Source: Micromonospora sp. WMMD1155 (GTDB lineage Bacteria; Actinomycetota; Actinomycetes; Mycobacteriales; Micromonosporaceae). From it: 64,000 nt of DNA. The notes under the pieces were generated by a model. The model did no database searches. It was not told where the DNA came from and was given only the letters and a program-made list of their open reading frames with translations. The stretch lies in assembly GCF_029581275.1 (NCBI RefSeq), contig NZ_CP120742.1:1152501-1216500 (forward strand), written 5' to 3'. How positions within the stretch are numbered: the stretch's first letter is position 1; every line of letters starts with the position of its first letter. Positions 8,730-16,925 of the stretch are shown here, in pieces. Made by a program: the position numbers and the translations under genes.

Positions 8730-10418
8730 TCAGACCTCGACCACGGTGGGCACGATCATCGGGCGACGCCGGTACGCGTCGTTGACCCACCGGCCCACCG
8801 TCCGACGAACGATCTGCTGAAGCTGGTGCGGATCGGTGATGCCGTCCGCCGCAGCCCGGTTGAGTGCCTCGGTGACCAGCGGGATGACCGGGTTGAACGC
8901 CTCCGGGTCCTCGGAGAAGCCCTTCGCCGACAGCGTCGGACCGGCGACCACCTTGCCGGTGACCGAGTCGACGACGACAGTGGTGGCGATGAAGCCGCCG
9001 TCACCGAGGATCCGCCGCTCGGTGAGCAGCGACTCGCTGACGTCACCCACGGCCAGGCCGTCGACGTAGACGTAGCGGCTCTTCACGTGCCCGACCAGGC
9101 TGGCGCGGCCCTCGACCAGGTCGACCACGTCGCCGTCCTCGCAGATCACCACCCGGTCGGCGGCGACCCCGGACTCGATGCCCAGCCGGGCGTGGGCGCG
9201 CAGGTGACGCCACTCGCCGTGCACGGGCATCAGGTTGCTGGGCCGGACCACGTTGAGCAGGTAGAGCAGCTCCCCGGCGGGCGCGTGCCCGGAGACGTGC
9301 ACCTTCGCCACGTCCTTGTGCACGACCACCGCGCCGGCCCGGGCCAGCCGGTTGATCACCCGGTAGACCGAGGTCTCGTTGCCGGGCACCAGCGAAGAGG
9401 CCAGCACGACGGTGTCACCGGGGGCGATGGTGATGTGCCGGTGGTCGCCGCTGGCCATCCGGCCCAGCGCGCTCATCGGCTCACCCTGCGATCCGGTGGA
9501 CATCAGCACGATCTGCTCGGGCGGCAGCGTGGTCGCCTCCTCGATCCCGATGACCAGGCCGGCGGGAATGTTGAGCAGGCCGAGGTCCCGGGCGATGCCC
9601 ATGTTGCGGACCATGGACCGGCCGATCAGCGCGACCTTGCGGCCGTGCTCGACGGCGGAGTCGAACACCTGCTGCACGCGGTGCACGTGCGAGGCGAACG
9701 AGGCCACGATGATCCGGCCCTTCGCCTTCGCGAAGATCGAGTCGAGCACCGGCCCGATCTCCCGCTCCGGGGTGACGAAGCCGGGGATCTCGGCGTTGGT
9801 GGAGTCGGACAGCAGCAGGTCGACGCCTTCCGCGCCGAGCCGGGCGAAGCCGGCCAGGTCGGTGATCCGGCCGTCCAACGGGAGCTGGTCCATCTTGAAG
9901 TCGCCGGTGTGCAGCACCAGGCCGGCGGGGGTGCGGATGGCCACGGCGAGGGCGTCCGGGATCGAGTGGTTGACAGCGAAGAACTCGCACTCGAACGGGC
10001 CGAGCCGCTCGCGGCCACCCTCCCGCACGGTCAGCGTGTACGGCTGGATCCGCCGCTCGGCCAGCTTCGCCTCGACTAGGGCGAGGGTGAACTGGGACCC
10101 GACCAGCGGGATGTCGGGCTTGTGGGCGAGCAGGTAGGGCACCGCGCCGATGTGGTCCTCGTGGCCGTGCGTCAGCACGATCGCCTGGACGTCGGCCAGC
10201 CGGTCCAGGATCGGGCCGAAGTCGGGCAGGATCAGGTCCACACCCGGCTGCTCGACGTCGGGGAACAGGACCCCGCAGTCGACGATCAGCAGCTTGCCGT
10301 CGTACTCGAAGACGGTCATGTTCCGACCGATGGCGCCGAGCCCGCCGAGCGGGATGATCCGCAGGCCGCCTTCCGGCAGTGGCGGGGGCAGCTCCGCCTC
10401 GATGTGCGCCTCGGTCAC
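8730..10418 (-). CDS. rnj: Ribonuclease J
   Basis: This metallo-beta-lactamase/beta-CASP ribonuclease of 562 residues has 5'-3' exo- and endonuclease activity in mRNA turnover and rRNA maturation. The zinc motif THGHEDHIG carries H84, H86, D88 and H89. The N-terminus GGLRIIPLGGLGAIGRNM, the beta-CASP region (STGSQGEPMSAL) and a C-terminal domain are all present at normal length. The start is GTG 10418. dapA begins its stop only about 50 bases upstream, so rnj lies in the thyX-dapA-rnj operon, an order also known from mycobacteria. Confidence 0.95.
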   Translation of the reverse strand: MTEAHIEAELPPPLPEGGLRIIPLGGLGAIGRNMTVFEYDGKLLIVDCGVLFPDVEQPGVDLILPDFGPILDRLADVQAIVLTHGHEDHIGAVPYLLAHKPDIPLVGSQFTLALVEAKLAERRIQPYTLTVREGGRERLGPFECEFFAVNHSIPDALAVAIRTPAGLVLHTGDFKMDQLPLDGRITDLAGFARLGAEGVDLLLSDSTNAEIPGFVTPEREIGPVLDSIFAKAKGRIIVASFASHVHRVQQVFDSAVEHGRKVALIGRSMVRNMGIARDLGLLNIPAGLVIGIEEATTLPPEQIVLMSTGSQGEPMSALGRMASGDHRHITIAPGDTVVLASSLVPGNETSVYRVINRLARAGAVVVHKDVAKVHVSGHAPAGELLYLLNVVRPSNLMPVHGEWRHLRAHARLGIESGVAADRVVICEDGDVVDLVEGRASLVGHVKSRYVYVDGLAVGDVSESLLTERRILGDGGFIATTVVVDSVTGKVVAGPTLSAKGFSEDPEAFNPVIPLVTEALNRAAADGITDPHQLQQIVRRTVGRWVNDAYRRRPMIVPTVVEV

Positions 10419-10470
10419 GCGTCCACCTCAATCTGCGACGCCGTCACTCGGCGTCCGTCGTGTCGTTTGG

Positions 10471-11397
10471 TCATTCGGGCAGCTCCAGGCCCGCTGCCGC
10501 GAAGTCCGCGCGCAGCTGGGCGATCTCGTCGTCGGTGGCGTCCACCAGCGGGGGTCGCACCGGGCCGGCCGGCAGGCCCTGCGCCGCCAGGCCCGCCTTC
10601 ACCAGGATCGTGCCCTGGGTGCGGAAGATGCCGGTGAACAGCGGCAGCAGCCGCCGGTGCAGCGCCAGCGCGGCAGGCATGTCCGCCGCGTCGTACGCGT
10701 CGATCATCTGTGCGGTCAGCGCCCCGGTGAAGTGCGTGGAGGTGCCGACCACACCCACCGAGCCGACGGCCAGCGCCGGCAGGGTGAGGGCGTCCTCGCC
10801 GCAGTAGAAGGCGAGGGCGGTCCGGCTGGTCACCCAGCTGGTGGCGGTCAGGTCGCCCTTGGCGTCCTTGACCGCGACGATCCGGCCGTGCTCGGCGAGC
10901 CGGACCAACGTCTCGGTCTCGATCGGCACACCGGAGCGGTGCGGGATGTCGTACAGCATCACCGGCAGACCGGTGGCGTCGGCCACCGCGGTGAAGTGCC
11001 GCAGCAACCCGCTCTGCGGCGGCTTGTTGTAGTACGGAGTGACGACGAGCAGGCCGTGCGCGCCCGCCTTCTCGGCGCCGGCGGCCAGCTCGATGGTGTG
11101 CCGGGTGTCGTTGGTGCCGACCCCGGCGACCACCTTGGCGCGGTCACCGACGGCCTCCACCACGGCCCGGATCAGGTGTTCCTTCTCGGCGTCGGTGGTG
11201 GTCGGCGACTCGCCGGTGGTGCCGTTGACCACCAGCGCGTCGTTGCCCTGCTCGTCGACCAGGTGGCTCGCCAACCGGGCGGCACCGTCGAGGTCGAGTG
11301 AGCCGTCGGGGGTGAACGGGCTCACCATCGCGGTGAGCAGCCGGCCGAAGGGGCGGGACACCGGTCGGACAGCGGCGTCGAGGTGGTCGTGCGTCAT
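10471..11397 (-). CDS. dapA: 4-hydroxy-tetrahydrodipicolinate synthase
   Basis: DapA condenses pyruvate with aspartate semialdehyde, the first committed step to DAP and lysine. It is a 308-residue TIM barrel. The substrate loop GTTGESPTTT is at residues 59-68, the catalytic tyrosine lies in TPYYNKP (about 120-126), and the Schiff-base lysine is K177 in VAVKDAKGD. The reading frame stays open upstream through thyX, but the start at ATG 11397 (MTHDHLDAAV) gives the family length. It lies 47 bases downstream of thyX. Confidence 0.95.
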   Translation of the reverse strand: MTHDHLDAAVRPVSRPFGRLLTAMVSPFTPDGSLDLDGAARLASHLVDEQGNDALVVNGTTGESPTTTDAEKEHLIRAVVEAVGDRAKVVAGVGTNDTRHTIELAAGAEKAGAHGLLVVTPYYNKPPQSGLLRHFTAVADATGLPVMLYDIPHRSGVPIETETLVRLAEHGRIVAVKDAKGDLTATSWVTSRTALAFYCGEDALTLPALAVGSVGVVGTSTHFTGALTAQMIDAYDAADMPAALALHRRLLPLFTGIFRTQGTILVKAGLAAQGLPAGPVRPPLVDATDDEIAQLRADFAAAGLELPE

Positions 11398-11444
11398 ACC
11401 CTCCAACCTAGCGGACGACCAGCCGGGGCCCGCCGGGGAAGGGC

Positions 11445-12194
11445 TCAGGACGCCTCGTGCGGGCTGGCCGCCACCTCGGTGCCGTCCGGCAGCGTGGAGA
11501 TCACGAAATCGGCGAAGACGTTGGGGGCGACACCCTGCAGCTGGCGCAGGCACTCCACGGCCAGCTCGCGGATCTCCACATCGGCGTGCTCGGTGGCCCG
11601 CATCGCGACGAAGTGCCGCCACGCCCGGTAGTTGCCGGTGACCACGATCCGCGTCTCGGTGGCGTTGGGCAGCACCGCCCGAGCCGCCTGCCGGGCCTGC
11701 TTGCGGCGCAGCGTCGGGTTCGGCTCGTCGGAGAAGCGCTGTTCCAGGCCCTCCAACAACTCGGTGTACGCCCGGACGCTCGCCTCGGCGGCCTCGGTGA
11801 ACTTCTTGTGCAGCTCGGGGTCGTCGGCGATGACCGCCGGCTCGACCATGGCCGCGTCCCGCTCTGGGACGTACCGCTGCGACAGCTGGGAGTACGAGAA
11901 GTGCCGGTGCCGGATCAGCTCGTGGGTGAACGAGCGGGACACCCCGGTGAAGTAGAAGGTGACCGACCCGTGCTCCAGCACCGACAGGTGCCCGACCTCC
12001 AGGATGTGCGCGAGGTAGCCGGCGTTGGTGGCGGTCGCCGGGTTCGGCTTCTTCCAGGACTGGTAGCAGGCCCGCCCGGCGAACTCGGCGAGCGCCTGGC
12101 CACCCTCCGCGTCGGTCGACCACGGCACATCGTCCGGGGCCGCGAACTGGGTCCACGCGATCAACTTGACCTGGGGCTGCACCATCTCCGGCAT
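11445..12194 (-). CDS. thyX: FAD-dependent thymidylate synthase
   Basis: ThyX methylates dUMP to dTMP using methylene-tetrahydrofolate, NADPH and FAD. The diagnostic motif [14 protein letters not shown] is at residues 95-108 and matches RHRxxSxxxxSxRY exactly. The length of about 249 residues is typical. The start at 12194 (MPEMVQPQ) or 12185 (MVQPQVK) fits the family; the open frame upstream to 12251 looks untranslated. It is the first gene of the thyX-dapA-rnj run, so its promoter must lie between it and the repeat island upstream. Confidence 0.95.
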   Translation of the reverse strand: MPEMVQPQVKLIAWTQFAAPDDVPWSTDAEGGQALAEFAGRACYQSWKKPNPATATNAGYLAHILEVGHLSVLEHGSVTFYFTGVSRSFTHELIRHRHFSYSQLSQRYVPERDAAMVEPAVIADDPELHKKFTEAAEASVRAYTELLEGLEQRFSDEPNPTLRRKQARQAARAVLPNATETRIVVTGNYRAWRHFVAMRATEHADVEIRELAVECLRQLQGVAPNVFADFVISTLPDGTEVAASPHEAS

Positions 12195-12345
12195 TCCTGG
12201 GACTGTAGTGGCGCGGCCCCTTTCGGCCCAACTCAGGCGCGCACCGTGCAATCTCGATCACTAGGCGGTGGCGGAGCCGATCGAGCGCCCGAGCGGGGGC
12301 GGGGTGCCCGCGCCTCGTCGTCGGAGCCGGGGCGGAGGCCTTCAT

Positions 12346-12380
12346 GGGCGTCCTGTGGAGCTGAATCGTTTACGACATCA
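12346..12380 (+). repeat. Left arm of perfect 35-bp inverted repeat
   Basis: The arm starts GGGCGTCCTGTGGAGC and ends TTTACGACATCA. Its exact reverse complement is at 12944-12978. The AT-richer core stands out against the surrounding GC. No target-site duplication is visible in the flanks. Confidence 0.95.
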
Positions 12381-12443
12381 GCCTCGCGGAAGGGCCGCCC
12401 GAGTCGACGGCCTCGCGAACGGGCGGCCGAGTCGACGAGCCCC

Positions 12444-12495
12444 GTCCGAGTGCCCTGTCCGAGTGCCCTGTCCGAGTGCCCTGTCCGAGTGCCCC
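12444..12495 (+). repeat. Tandem repeat, 13-base unit, four copies
   Basis: The unit GTCCGAGTGCCCT begins at 12444, 12457, 12470 and 12483; the last copy ends CCCC instead of CCCT. Confidence 0.95.
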
Positions 12496-12657
12496 GTCAG
12501 CCGCTCCGACCGCAAGATCGCACAACATCATCGTGGATGTAGTCGCATGCAAGCCGCCCGCCACCACTGAATCCAGGATCGAGCACGATCTTGGGGCCCG
12601 GTACGCCTTGCGCCGCGCGTAGAGGACGCGGGTGCGCGGGCTCGCGGGTTCGCCGGT

Positions 12658-12734
12658 TGATCGACTCGGGTTCCCGGAAGTCGGGGTGTCCGAGGCGAGT
12701 GGATCGCCCGGTTTCCTGAACACCGAGTCGATCA
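12658..12734. repeat. Palindromic element with TGATCGACTCGG arms
   Basis: TGATCGACTCGG (12658-12669) pairs perfectly with CCGAGTCGATCA (12723-12734). The arms continue inward imperfectly (GTTCCCGGAA against TTTCCTGAAC), giving a hairpin of about 77 bases. It looks like a dispersed palindromic repeat rather than a terminator, because no gene end is nearby. Confidence 0.8.
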
Positions 12735-12745
12735 CTGCGTGGAGT

Positions 12746-12912
12746 GGCGTCGGGCGGGGCGGCGTCGGGCGGAGCGGCGTCGGGCGGGGCGGCGTCGGAC
12801 GGGGCGGCGTCGGACGGCGGCGGGCGGGGCGGCGTCGGACGGGGCGGCGTCGGACGGCGGCGGGCGGGGCGACGTCGGACGGCGGCGGGCGGGGCGGCGT
12901 CGGACGGCGTGG
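12746..12912 (+). repeat. Compound tandem array, 15- and 25-base units
   Basis: Units of GGCGTCGGGCGGGGC and GGCGTCGGACGGGGC alternate with 25-base versions that carry an inserted GGCGGCGGGC-like block. About nine units are present, with drift between GGGC and GGAC. Confidence 0.9.
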
Positions 12913-12943
12913 GGTGGCGCGGCACAGCGGAGGAAGCGGCAGG

Positions 12944-12978
12944 TGATGTCGTAAACGATTCAGCTCCACAGGACGCCC
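12944..12978 (-). repeat. Right arm of perfect 35-bp inverted repeat
   Basis: This is the exact reverse complement of 12346-12380, including the core GATGTCGTAAACGATTCAGC. The same core recurs in degenerate form at 34863-34967. Confidence 0.95.
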
Positions 12979-12990
12979 GGACAACGCATG

Positions 12991-13068
12991 CCGGCCGAGC
13001 GGCGCGTCCGGCCGAGCGGCGCGTCCGGCCGAGCGGCGCGTCCGGCCGAGCGGCGCGTCCGGCCGAGC
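12991..13068 (+). repeat. Tandem repeat, 17-base unit
   Basis: CCGGCCGAGCGGCGCGT is repeated from 12991, 13008, 13025 and 13042, with a partial fifth copy from 13059. Confidence 0.95.
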
Positions 13069-13105
13069 GCGCCCCTTGAGGAGCGGCACGTCGGGCAGCG
13101 GGCGC

Positions 13106-13852
13106 TCAGACGTAGAGCGAGGTGAACGGCGCCCAGGGCAGGTTGCGCAGCACCGAGAACGCCAGCCACACACCCAGGAACCCGCCGATGACCTTCGAGC
13201 TGATCCGCAGCTCGGGCAGTCGCCAACCGAACGCCTGGTTTCCCGCCCAGGCCACGAAGAGGTACGCCAGGAACGGCAGCGCGAAGACGAACAGGAAGTG
13301 GTGTCGGGCGGCGGCCGGCAGGTCGCCGTGCAACACGTACCAGAGTGCGCGGGTACCGCCGCAGCCCGGACAGTCCAGCCCGGTGGTCAACTTGAGCAGA
13401 CAGGTGGGTGCGGCGTCTGGGGCGGCGTGGGTCGGGTTGCTGAGCAGCGCGTAGCCCATCCCGATGGCGACACAGCCGACCGCGGCCAACGGCACGGCCC
13501 ATCGCGGCGAGCGTTCGTAGATCCGCAGCACGAACCGGGTGAGCCGGTCCGGCTCGGGGGCCGGGTAGCCACCCGGCGGGGGCGTCGGCCAACCGACCGG
13601 ACCCGCCTCGGCCGAAACCACGCCGGCCGAAACCGCGCCGGCCGAAACCGCGCCGGCCGAAACCGCGCCGGCCGGAACCGCGCCGGCCGCAGCGACGCCG
13701 GCCGGAACCGCAGCGGCCGAAACGAAGCCGGTCGCACCGGCATCAGCCGACGTCACGCCCGTCGGGCCCACGGCGGTCGTGTCGGTCGGCAGCGTGTGCA
13801 CCGCCCCGGGGGCGGGCTGCGGCTCGTCGGCCGGTCCGGAAGGGCTCGTCAC
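13106..13852 (-). CDS. DUF2752 membrane protein with Ala-rich N-terminal repeats
   Basis: The protein is about 248 residues. The first 90 are cytoplasm-like low complexity with a five-residue repeat (AGAVS, varied to AGVVS and AGVAA), encoded by a 15-base tandem repeat. After a proline stretch come four to five membrane helices. The DUF2752 motif is DCPGCGGTRAL, whose two cysteines and TRAL are the hallmark; the family's biochemical role is unknown. The GTG at 13852 starts after the upstream gene; a GTG at 13867 would overlap that gene by 11 bases. Confidence 0.8.
   Translation of the reverse strand: MTSPSGPADEPQPAPGAVHTLPTDTTAVGPTGVTSADAGATGFVSAAAVPAGVAAAGAVPAGAVSAGAVSAGAVSAGVVSAEAGPVGWPTPPPGGYPAPEPDRLTRFVLRIYERSPRWAVPLAAVGCVAIGMGYALLSNPTHAAPDAAPTCLLKLTTGLDCPGCGGTRALWYVLHGDLPAAARHHFLFVFALPFLAYLFVAWAGNQAFGWRLPELRISSKVIGGFLGVWLAFSVLRNLPWAPFTSLYV
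13615..13735 (-). repeat. Intragenic 15-base tandem repeat
   Basis: A unit close to GCGCCGGCCGAAACC is repeated about eight times inside the DUF2752 gene and encodes the AGAVS repeat. Its length is a multiple of three, so copy-number change would keep the frame. Confidence 0.85.
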
Positions 13853-13856
13853 GCGC

Positions 13857-15086
13857 TCACGGTACACCGGACACGCCGGCCAGCGCGGCGCTCAGCGGGC
13901 CGGCCAGGTCACCGGCCTGGGGCGGGGCCACCGCGTCCAGGCCGAGCCAGCCGGCGAGCCGGTACAGCTCGGCGGCGAGCGCCACTGCGGTCTCCCCCGC
14001 GTCGACGCCCGGCTCGACCCACGCGGCCGGCACCAGCAGCACCCCCGCCTTGCGGTCGGCCTTCAGGTCGACCCGGGCGGTGAACCGGTCGCCCTGCAGG
14101 AACGGCAGCACGTAGTAGCCGTAGACCCGCTGGGGCGCCGGGACGTAGATCTCGATCCGGTAGGTGAAGTCGAACAGCCGCTCGGTGCGGGCGCGTTCCC
14201 AGATCAGCGGGTCGAACGGGCTGACCAGGGTGTTGCCCCGGACCCAACGGGGCAGGCGGGCGGACGCGTGCAGCCAGGCCGGCTGACGCCAGCCCGCCAC
14301 CGTGACCGGCACCAGCTCACCGGCCTCGGCCAGCTCCGCGACGGCCTGCCGGGCACCGGCCACCGGCAGCCGGAAGTAGTCGCGCAGCTCCGGCTCGGCG
14401 GCCACCCCGAGCGACCGCGCGGCGAGGGCCACCAGCGTGCGGTACGCCTCGGCGGCGGTCGGGGTCGGTGCGTCCAGCACCGCCGCGGGCAGCACCCGCT
14501 CGGGCAGGTCGTAGCGGCGGGCGAAGGAGGTGGTGCGCTCGGCGGCGGCCACCTCGCCGGCCCAGAAGAGGAACTCCAACGCCTGCTTCACCGCCGACCA
14601 GTTCCACCCCCAGTTGCCGGTCTCCCGTGGCGCGTCGTGCTCGATCTCGGCAGCCGTCAACGGGCCCCGGGCGGCCACCTCGTCGCGCACCCAGGCGACC
14701 AGCTCCGGCTGCTCCTGGGCGATCCGCCGCATGCCGCCCCACGCTTCGCTGCGCGCCCGGGCCATCCGCCACCGCAGCGCCGGGTGCAGCTCGACCGGGA
14801 CCAGCGACGCCTCGTGACCCCAGTATTCGAACACCTCGCGGGGGCGCCGGTAGGCGGCCTGGTCGAGGAGCGTCGTCGGGTAGGGCCCGAGCCGACTGTA
14901 GAGCGGCAGGTAGTGAGCGCGTTGCAGCACGTTCACCGAGTCCATCTGGATCAACCCGACCCGGCCCAGCACCCGGCGCAGGTGGCGGCGGGTGGGCACG
15001 CCGGTGGGCGCCGGGTCGGCGAAGCCCTGGGCGGCGAGCGCCACGCGGCGGGCCTGGGCGAGGGAGAGCGATTCCGGTGCGGTCAT
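13857..15086 (-). CDS. Winged-helix DNA glycosylase of the AlkZ/YcaQ superfamily (HTH_42)
   Basis: This protein of about 409 residues belongs to the HTH_42 family, whose studied members (Streptomyces AlkZ, E. coli YcaQ/AlkX) excise alkylated bases and unhook interstrand crosslinks. The catalytic motif reads IQMDSV with Q47 and D49; the Q-x-D form is typical of the YcaQ subgroup, while AlkZ has Q-x-Q. VSPFDPLIWERARTERLFDF and the YVLPFLQGDRFTARVDLK block are conserved family segments. MTAPES at 15086 is preferred; the frame extends upstream to 15146. It is followed directly by the DUF2752 gene, probably in one transcript. Confidence 0.85.
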   Translation of the reverse strand: MTAPESLSLAQARRVALAAQGFADPAPTGVPTRRHLRRVLGRVGLIQMDSVNVLQRAHYLPLYSRLGPYPTTLLDQAAYRRPREVFEYWGHEASLVPVELHPALRWRMARARSEAWGGMRRIAQEQPELVAWVRDEVAARGPLTAAEIEHDAPRETGNWGWNWSAVKQALEFLFWAGEVAAAERTTSFARRYDLPERVLPAAVLDAPTPTAAEAYRTLVALAARSLGVAAEPELRDYFRLPVAGARQAVAELAEAGELVPVTVAGWRQPAWLHASARLPRWVRGNTLVSPFDPLIWERARTERLFDFTYRIEIYVPAPQRVYGYYVLPFLQGDRFTARVDLKADRKAGVLLVPAAWVEPGVDAGETAVALAAELYRLAGWLGLDAVAPPQAGDLAGPLSAALAGVSGVP

Positions 15087-15165
15087 CGTCGGCGACCCTA
15101 ATTCATCGGTACGACGTCGGTGCGGGAAGCTGGACGCGACGGCCAACTGGGCATAGAACGGTGCA

Positions 15166-15717
15166 ATGCTGACGATCCGCCGGGAGGAGCCGGACGACGC
15201 CGAGGCGGTCGCCCGGGTGCACGTACACGGCTGGCAGGCGGGCTACGCCGGCTTCATGCCCGACGAGGTGCTTCGGCGGCTGAACGTGGCGGCCTGGGCG
15301 CAACGCCGTCGCGACGTCGGGACCGCCGACCCCGAGCATCCGTTCACCACCCTTCTGGGCGAGGTGGACGGGCTGGTCGTCGGCTTCACCACCTTCGGGC
15401 CGTACCGCCGCAACCAGGACCGGGACGACCTGGACCCGACGGTCGGCGAGGTGGTGGCGATCTACGTGGAGCCGGCGCGCTGGGGTGACGGGACGGCCGC
15501 CGCGCTGCTGGCCGCCGCCCGACACGGGCTCACCGAGCGGGGCTGGTCCGGCTACCGCGCGTGGGTGCTGGCGGACAACCGGCGGGCCCGCCGGTTCTGC
15601 GAGCGCGCCGGGCTGTCACCGGACGGTGAGCGCTCGACCTACCAGGTGCCGCTGGCCGGCGGGATCCCGCCGGTCGGGCTGGTCGAGCTGCGGTACGCCG
15701 GACGCCTCGACCGCTGA
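15166..15717 (+). CDS. GNAT-family N-acetyltransferase
   Basis: This 183-residue protein has the GNAT acetyl-CoA fold. The beta-4 strand (VVAIYVEPARWGDGTAAALL) carries a degenerate Q/RxxGxG/A loop (RWGDGT), and the C-terminal A(D)NRRARRFCERAGL block is typical. The acceptor substrate is unknown. Its 3' end overlaps the convergent glycosyltransferase gene by 102 bases. Confidence 0.85.
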   Translation: MLTIRREEPDDAEAVARVHVHGWQAGYAGFMPDEVLRRLNVAAWAQRRRDVGTADPEHPFTTLLGEVDGLVVGFTTFGPYRRNQDRDDLDPTVGEVVAIYVEPARWGDGTAAALLAAARHGLTERGWSGYRAWVLADNRRARRFCERAGLSPDGERSTYQVPLAGGIPPVGLVELRYAGRLDR

Positions 15718-16890
15718 CCCGTCCGTCGTCGACCAACGGCGGATCGGCAGGAAGGCCAGCAGCGCCAGACTGACCCACACGTAGGCGTTGCTGCCCAGGA
15801 AGCCGTCGACGCCGGTGAAGTCCTTCTCCCAGAACCAGACGGTCCGGCTGATGAGCAACGCGTACCCGATGATCGCGGCGACGAGCACGACCCGCCGTCG
15901 GCGGCCGGCCGGCGCGGCCATCGCGTTGTCGACCAGCAGGATCAGCGCAGGCAGCAGCCAGACCAGGTGGTGAACCCAGGTGACCGGGCTGACCAGGCAC
16001 ATCACCGCACCGGTCAACGCCAGGCCGGTCGCCTCGTCACCGACCGCGACGGCGGCCCGGGACCGCCAGGCCCAGAGCGCCAGGGTGCCGAGCACCAGCA
16101 GCAGCCAGAGCACTGTGCTCGGGTGCTGCGGGTCGAGCCGGGCGACGACCCCGCGCAGCGACTGGTTGGAGACGAAGGCCAACTCGCCCACCCGACCGGT
16201 GTTCCACAGCGCCTCGGTCCAGAACTCCCGGGACGCGTCCGGGAAGAGCGCACCGGCCAGCAGTGTCACCGCGGCGGCGGTGCCGGAGGCGGTGAGAGCC
16301 GCCCGCCAGCGGCCGGTGACCAGCAGGTAGACGATGAAGACACCGGGGGTCAGTTTGATCGCGGTGGCGAGCCCGACACCCACCCCGGCCCAGCGGTTGC
16401 CGGTCGGCAGCAGCCGCAGCAGGTCCACCGCCACCAGGAAGAGCAGCAGGGTGTTGACCTGGCCGAAGTTGACCGTCTCGCGCATCGGTTCGAACGCGGC
16501 GGCCAGGCAGAGCGCCACGGCGAGCGCGAACCACCGGGTCCAGCCGGCGCGGCGGGCGATGGGGTCGACCAGCCACCAGATCAGCACCGTCGTGGTGACC
16601 ACGCTGGCGAGCACGCTCACCACGATCGCGGCCGTCCACGGCAGGTACGCCATCGGCAGCATGACCAGGGCGGCGAACGGTGGATAGGTGAAGCCGTACT
16701 GGGTGTTCGGCTTGAGGTAGTCGTAGATCTCCCCGCCGTCGTGCACCCACCACGTCAACGCGCCGTAGTAGACCTTCAGGTCGAAGAAACCGTGGCGTAC
16801 GGCGGCGACGGCGAGGAACGCGGCGACCGCCGCGGCGAGCACCACCACCCCGACGACCTGCGCAGTCGTCCGTTTGGCACCCTGCGCCAC
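15616..16890 (-). CDS. GT87-family polyprenyl-phosphate mannosyltransferase-like membrane protein
   Basis: This membrane protein of about 424 residues has around ten helices and belongs to the GT87/PimE-like family, which uses polyprenyl-phosphate sugars as donors. The extracytoplasmic loop after the first helix contains FDLKVYYGA, with the D/E pair expected for GT-C catalysis, and later NFGQVNTLLLFLV and ATAIKLTPGVF are family hallmarks. The start is GTG 16890 with GGGAGG seven bases upstream; upstream open frame to 16980 is antisense to the next gene. Its last 34 codons overlap the GNAT gene on the other strand. Confidence 0.8.
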   Translation of the reverse strand: MAQGAKRTTAQVVGVVVLAAAVAAFLAVAAVRHGFFDLKVYYGALTWWVHDGGEIYDYLKPNTQYGFTYPPFAALVMLPMAYLPWTAAIVVSVLASVVTTTVLIWWLVDPIARRAGWTRWFALAVALCLAAAFEPMRETVNFGQVNTLLLFLVAVDLLRLLPTGNRWAGVGVGLATAIKLTPGVFIVYLLVTGRWRAALTASGTAAAVTLLAGALFPDASREFWTEALWNTGRVGELAFVSNQSLRGVVARLDPQHPSTVLWLLLVLGTLALWAWRSRAAVAVGDEATGLALTGAVMCLVSPVTWVHHLVWLLPALILLVDNAMAAPAGRRRRVVLVAAIIGYALLISRTVWFWEKDFTGVDGFLGSNAYVWVSLALLAFLPIRRWSTTDGSAVEASGVPQLDQPDRRDPAGQRHLVGRALTVR

Positions 16891-16925
16891 CGTCGCCTCC
16901 CTCGCCCTGCGTAGGCTTCCGTCCC

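Larger units (their letters stand above)
12195..13105. repeat. Gene-free repeat island
   Basis: About 0.9 kb between thyX and the DUF2752 gene holds no believable gene. It contains a perfect 35-bp inverted repeat at both sides of a 563-base interior, a 13-base tandem array (12444-12495), two palindromic blocks (12512-12591 and 12658-12734), a 15/25-base GC-rich array (12746-12912), and a 17-base array (12991-13068). The long open frames here are read through the tandem repeats and give Pro/Arg or Gly/Ala/Ser repeats in several frames at once. Confidence 0.8.

Noticed and set aside
10471..12345. A thyX-dapA fusion suggested by one continuous open frame
   Set aside because: The thyX motif is in a different frame from the upstream part of that open frame, and dapA has its own start at 11397.
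12346..12978. Complete insertion sequence
   Set aside because: Arms look like terminal inverted repeats, but there is no transposase between them and no target-site duplication, so it is listed only as a repeat structure.
12444..13068. Possible CRISPR array
   Set aside because: The repeats are directly adjacent without unique spacers and the units have different lengths; no cas genes are present.
12370..13173. Pro/Arg-rich and Gly/Ser/Ala-rich open frames in the repeat island
   Set aside because: They come from tandem DNA repeats open in several frames and both strands; no conserved motif or ribosome-binding site.
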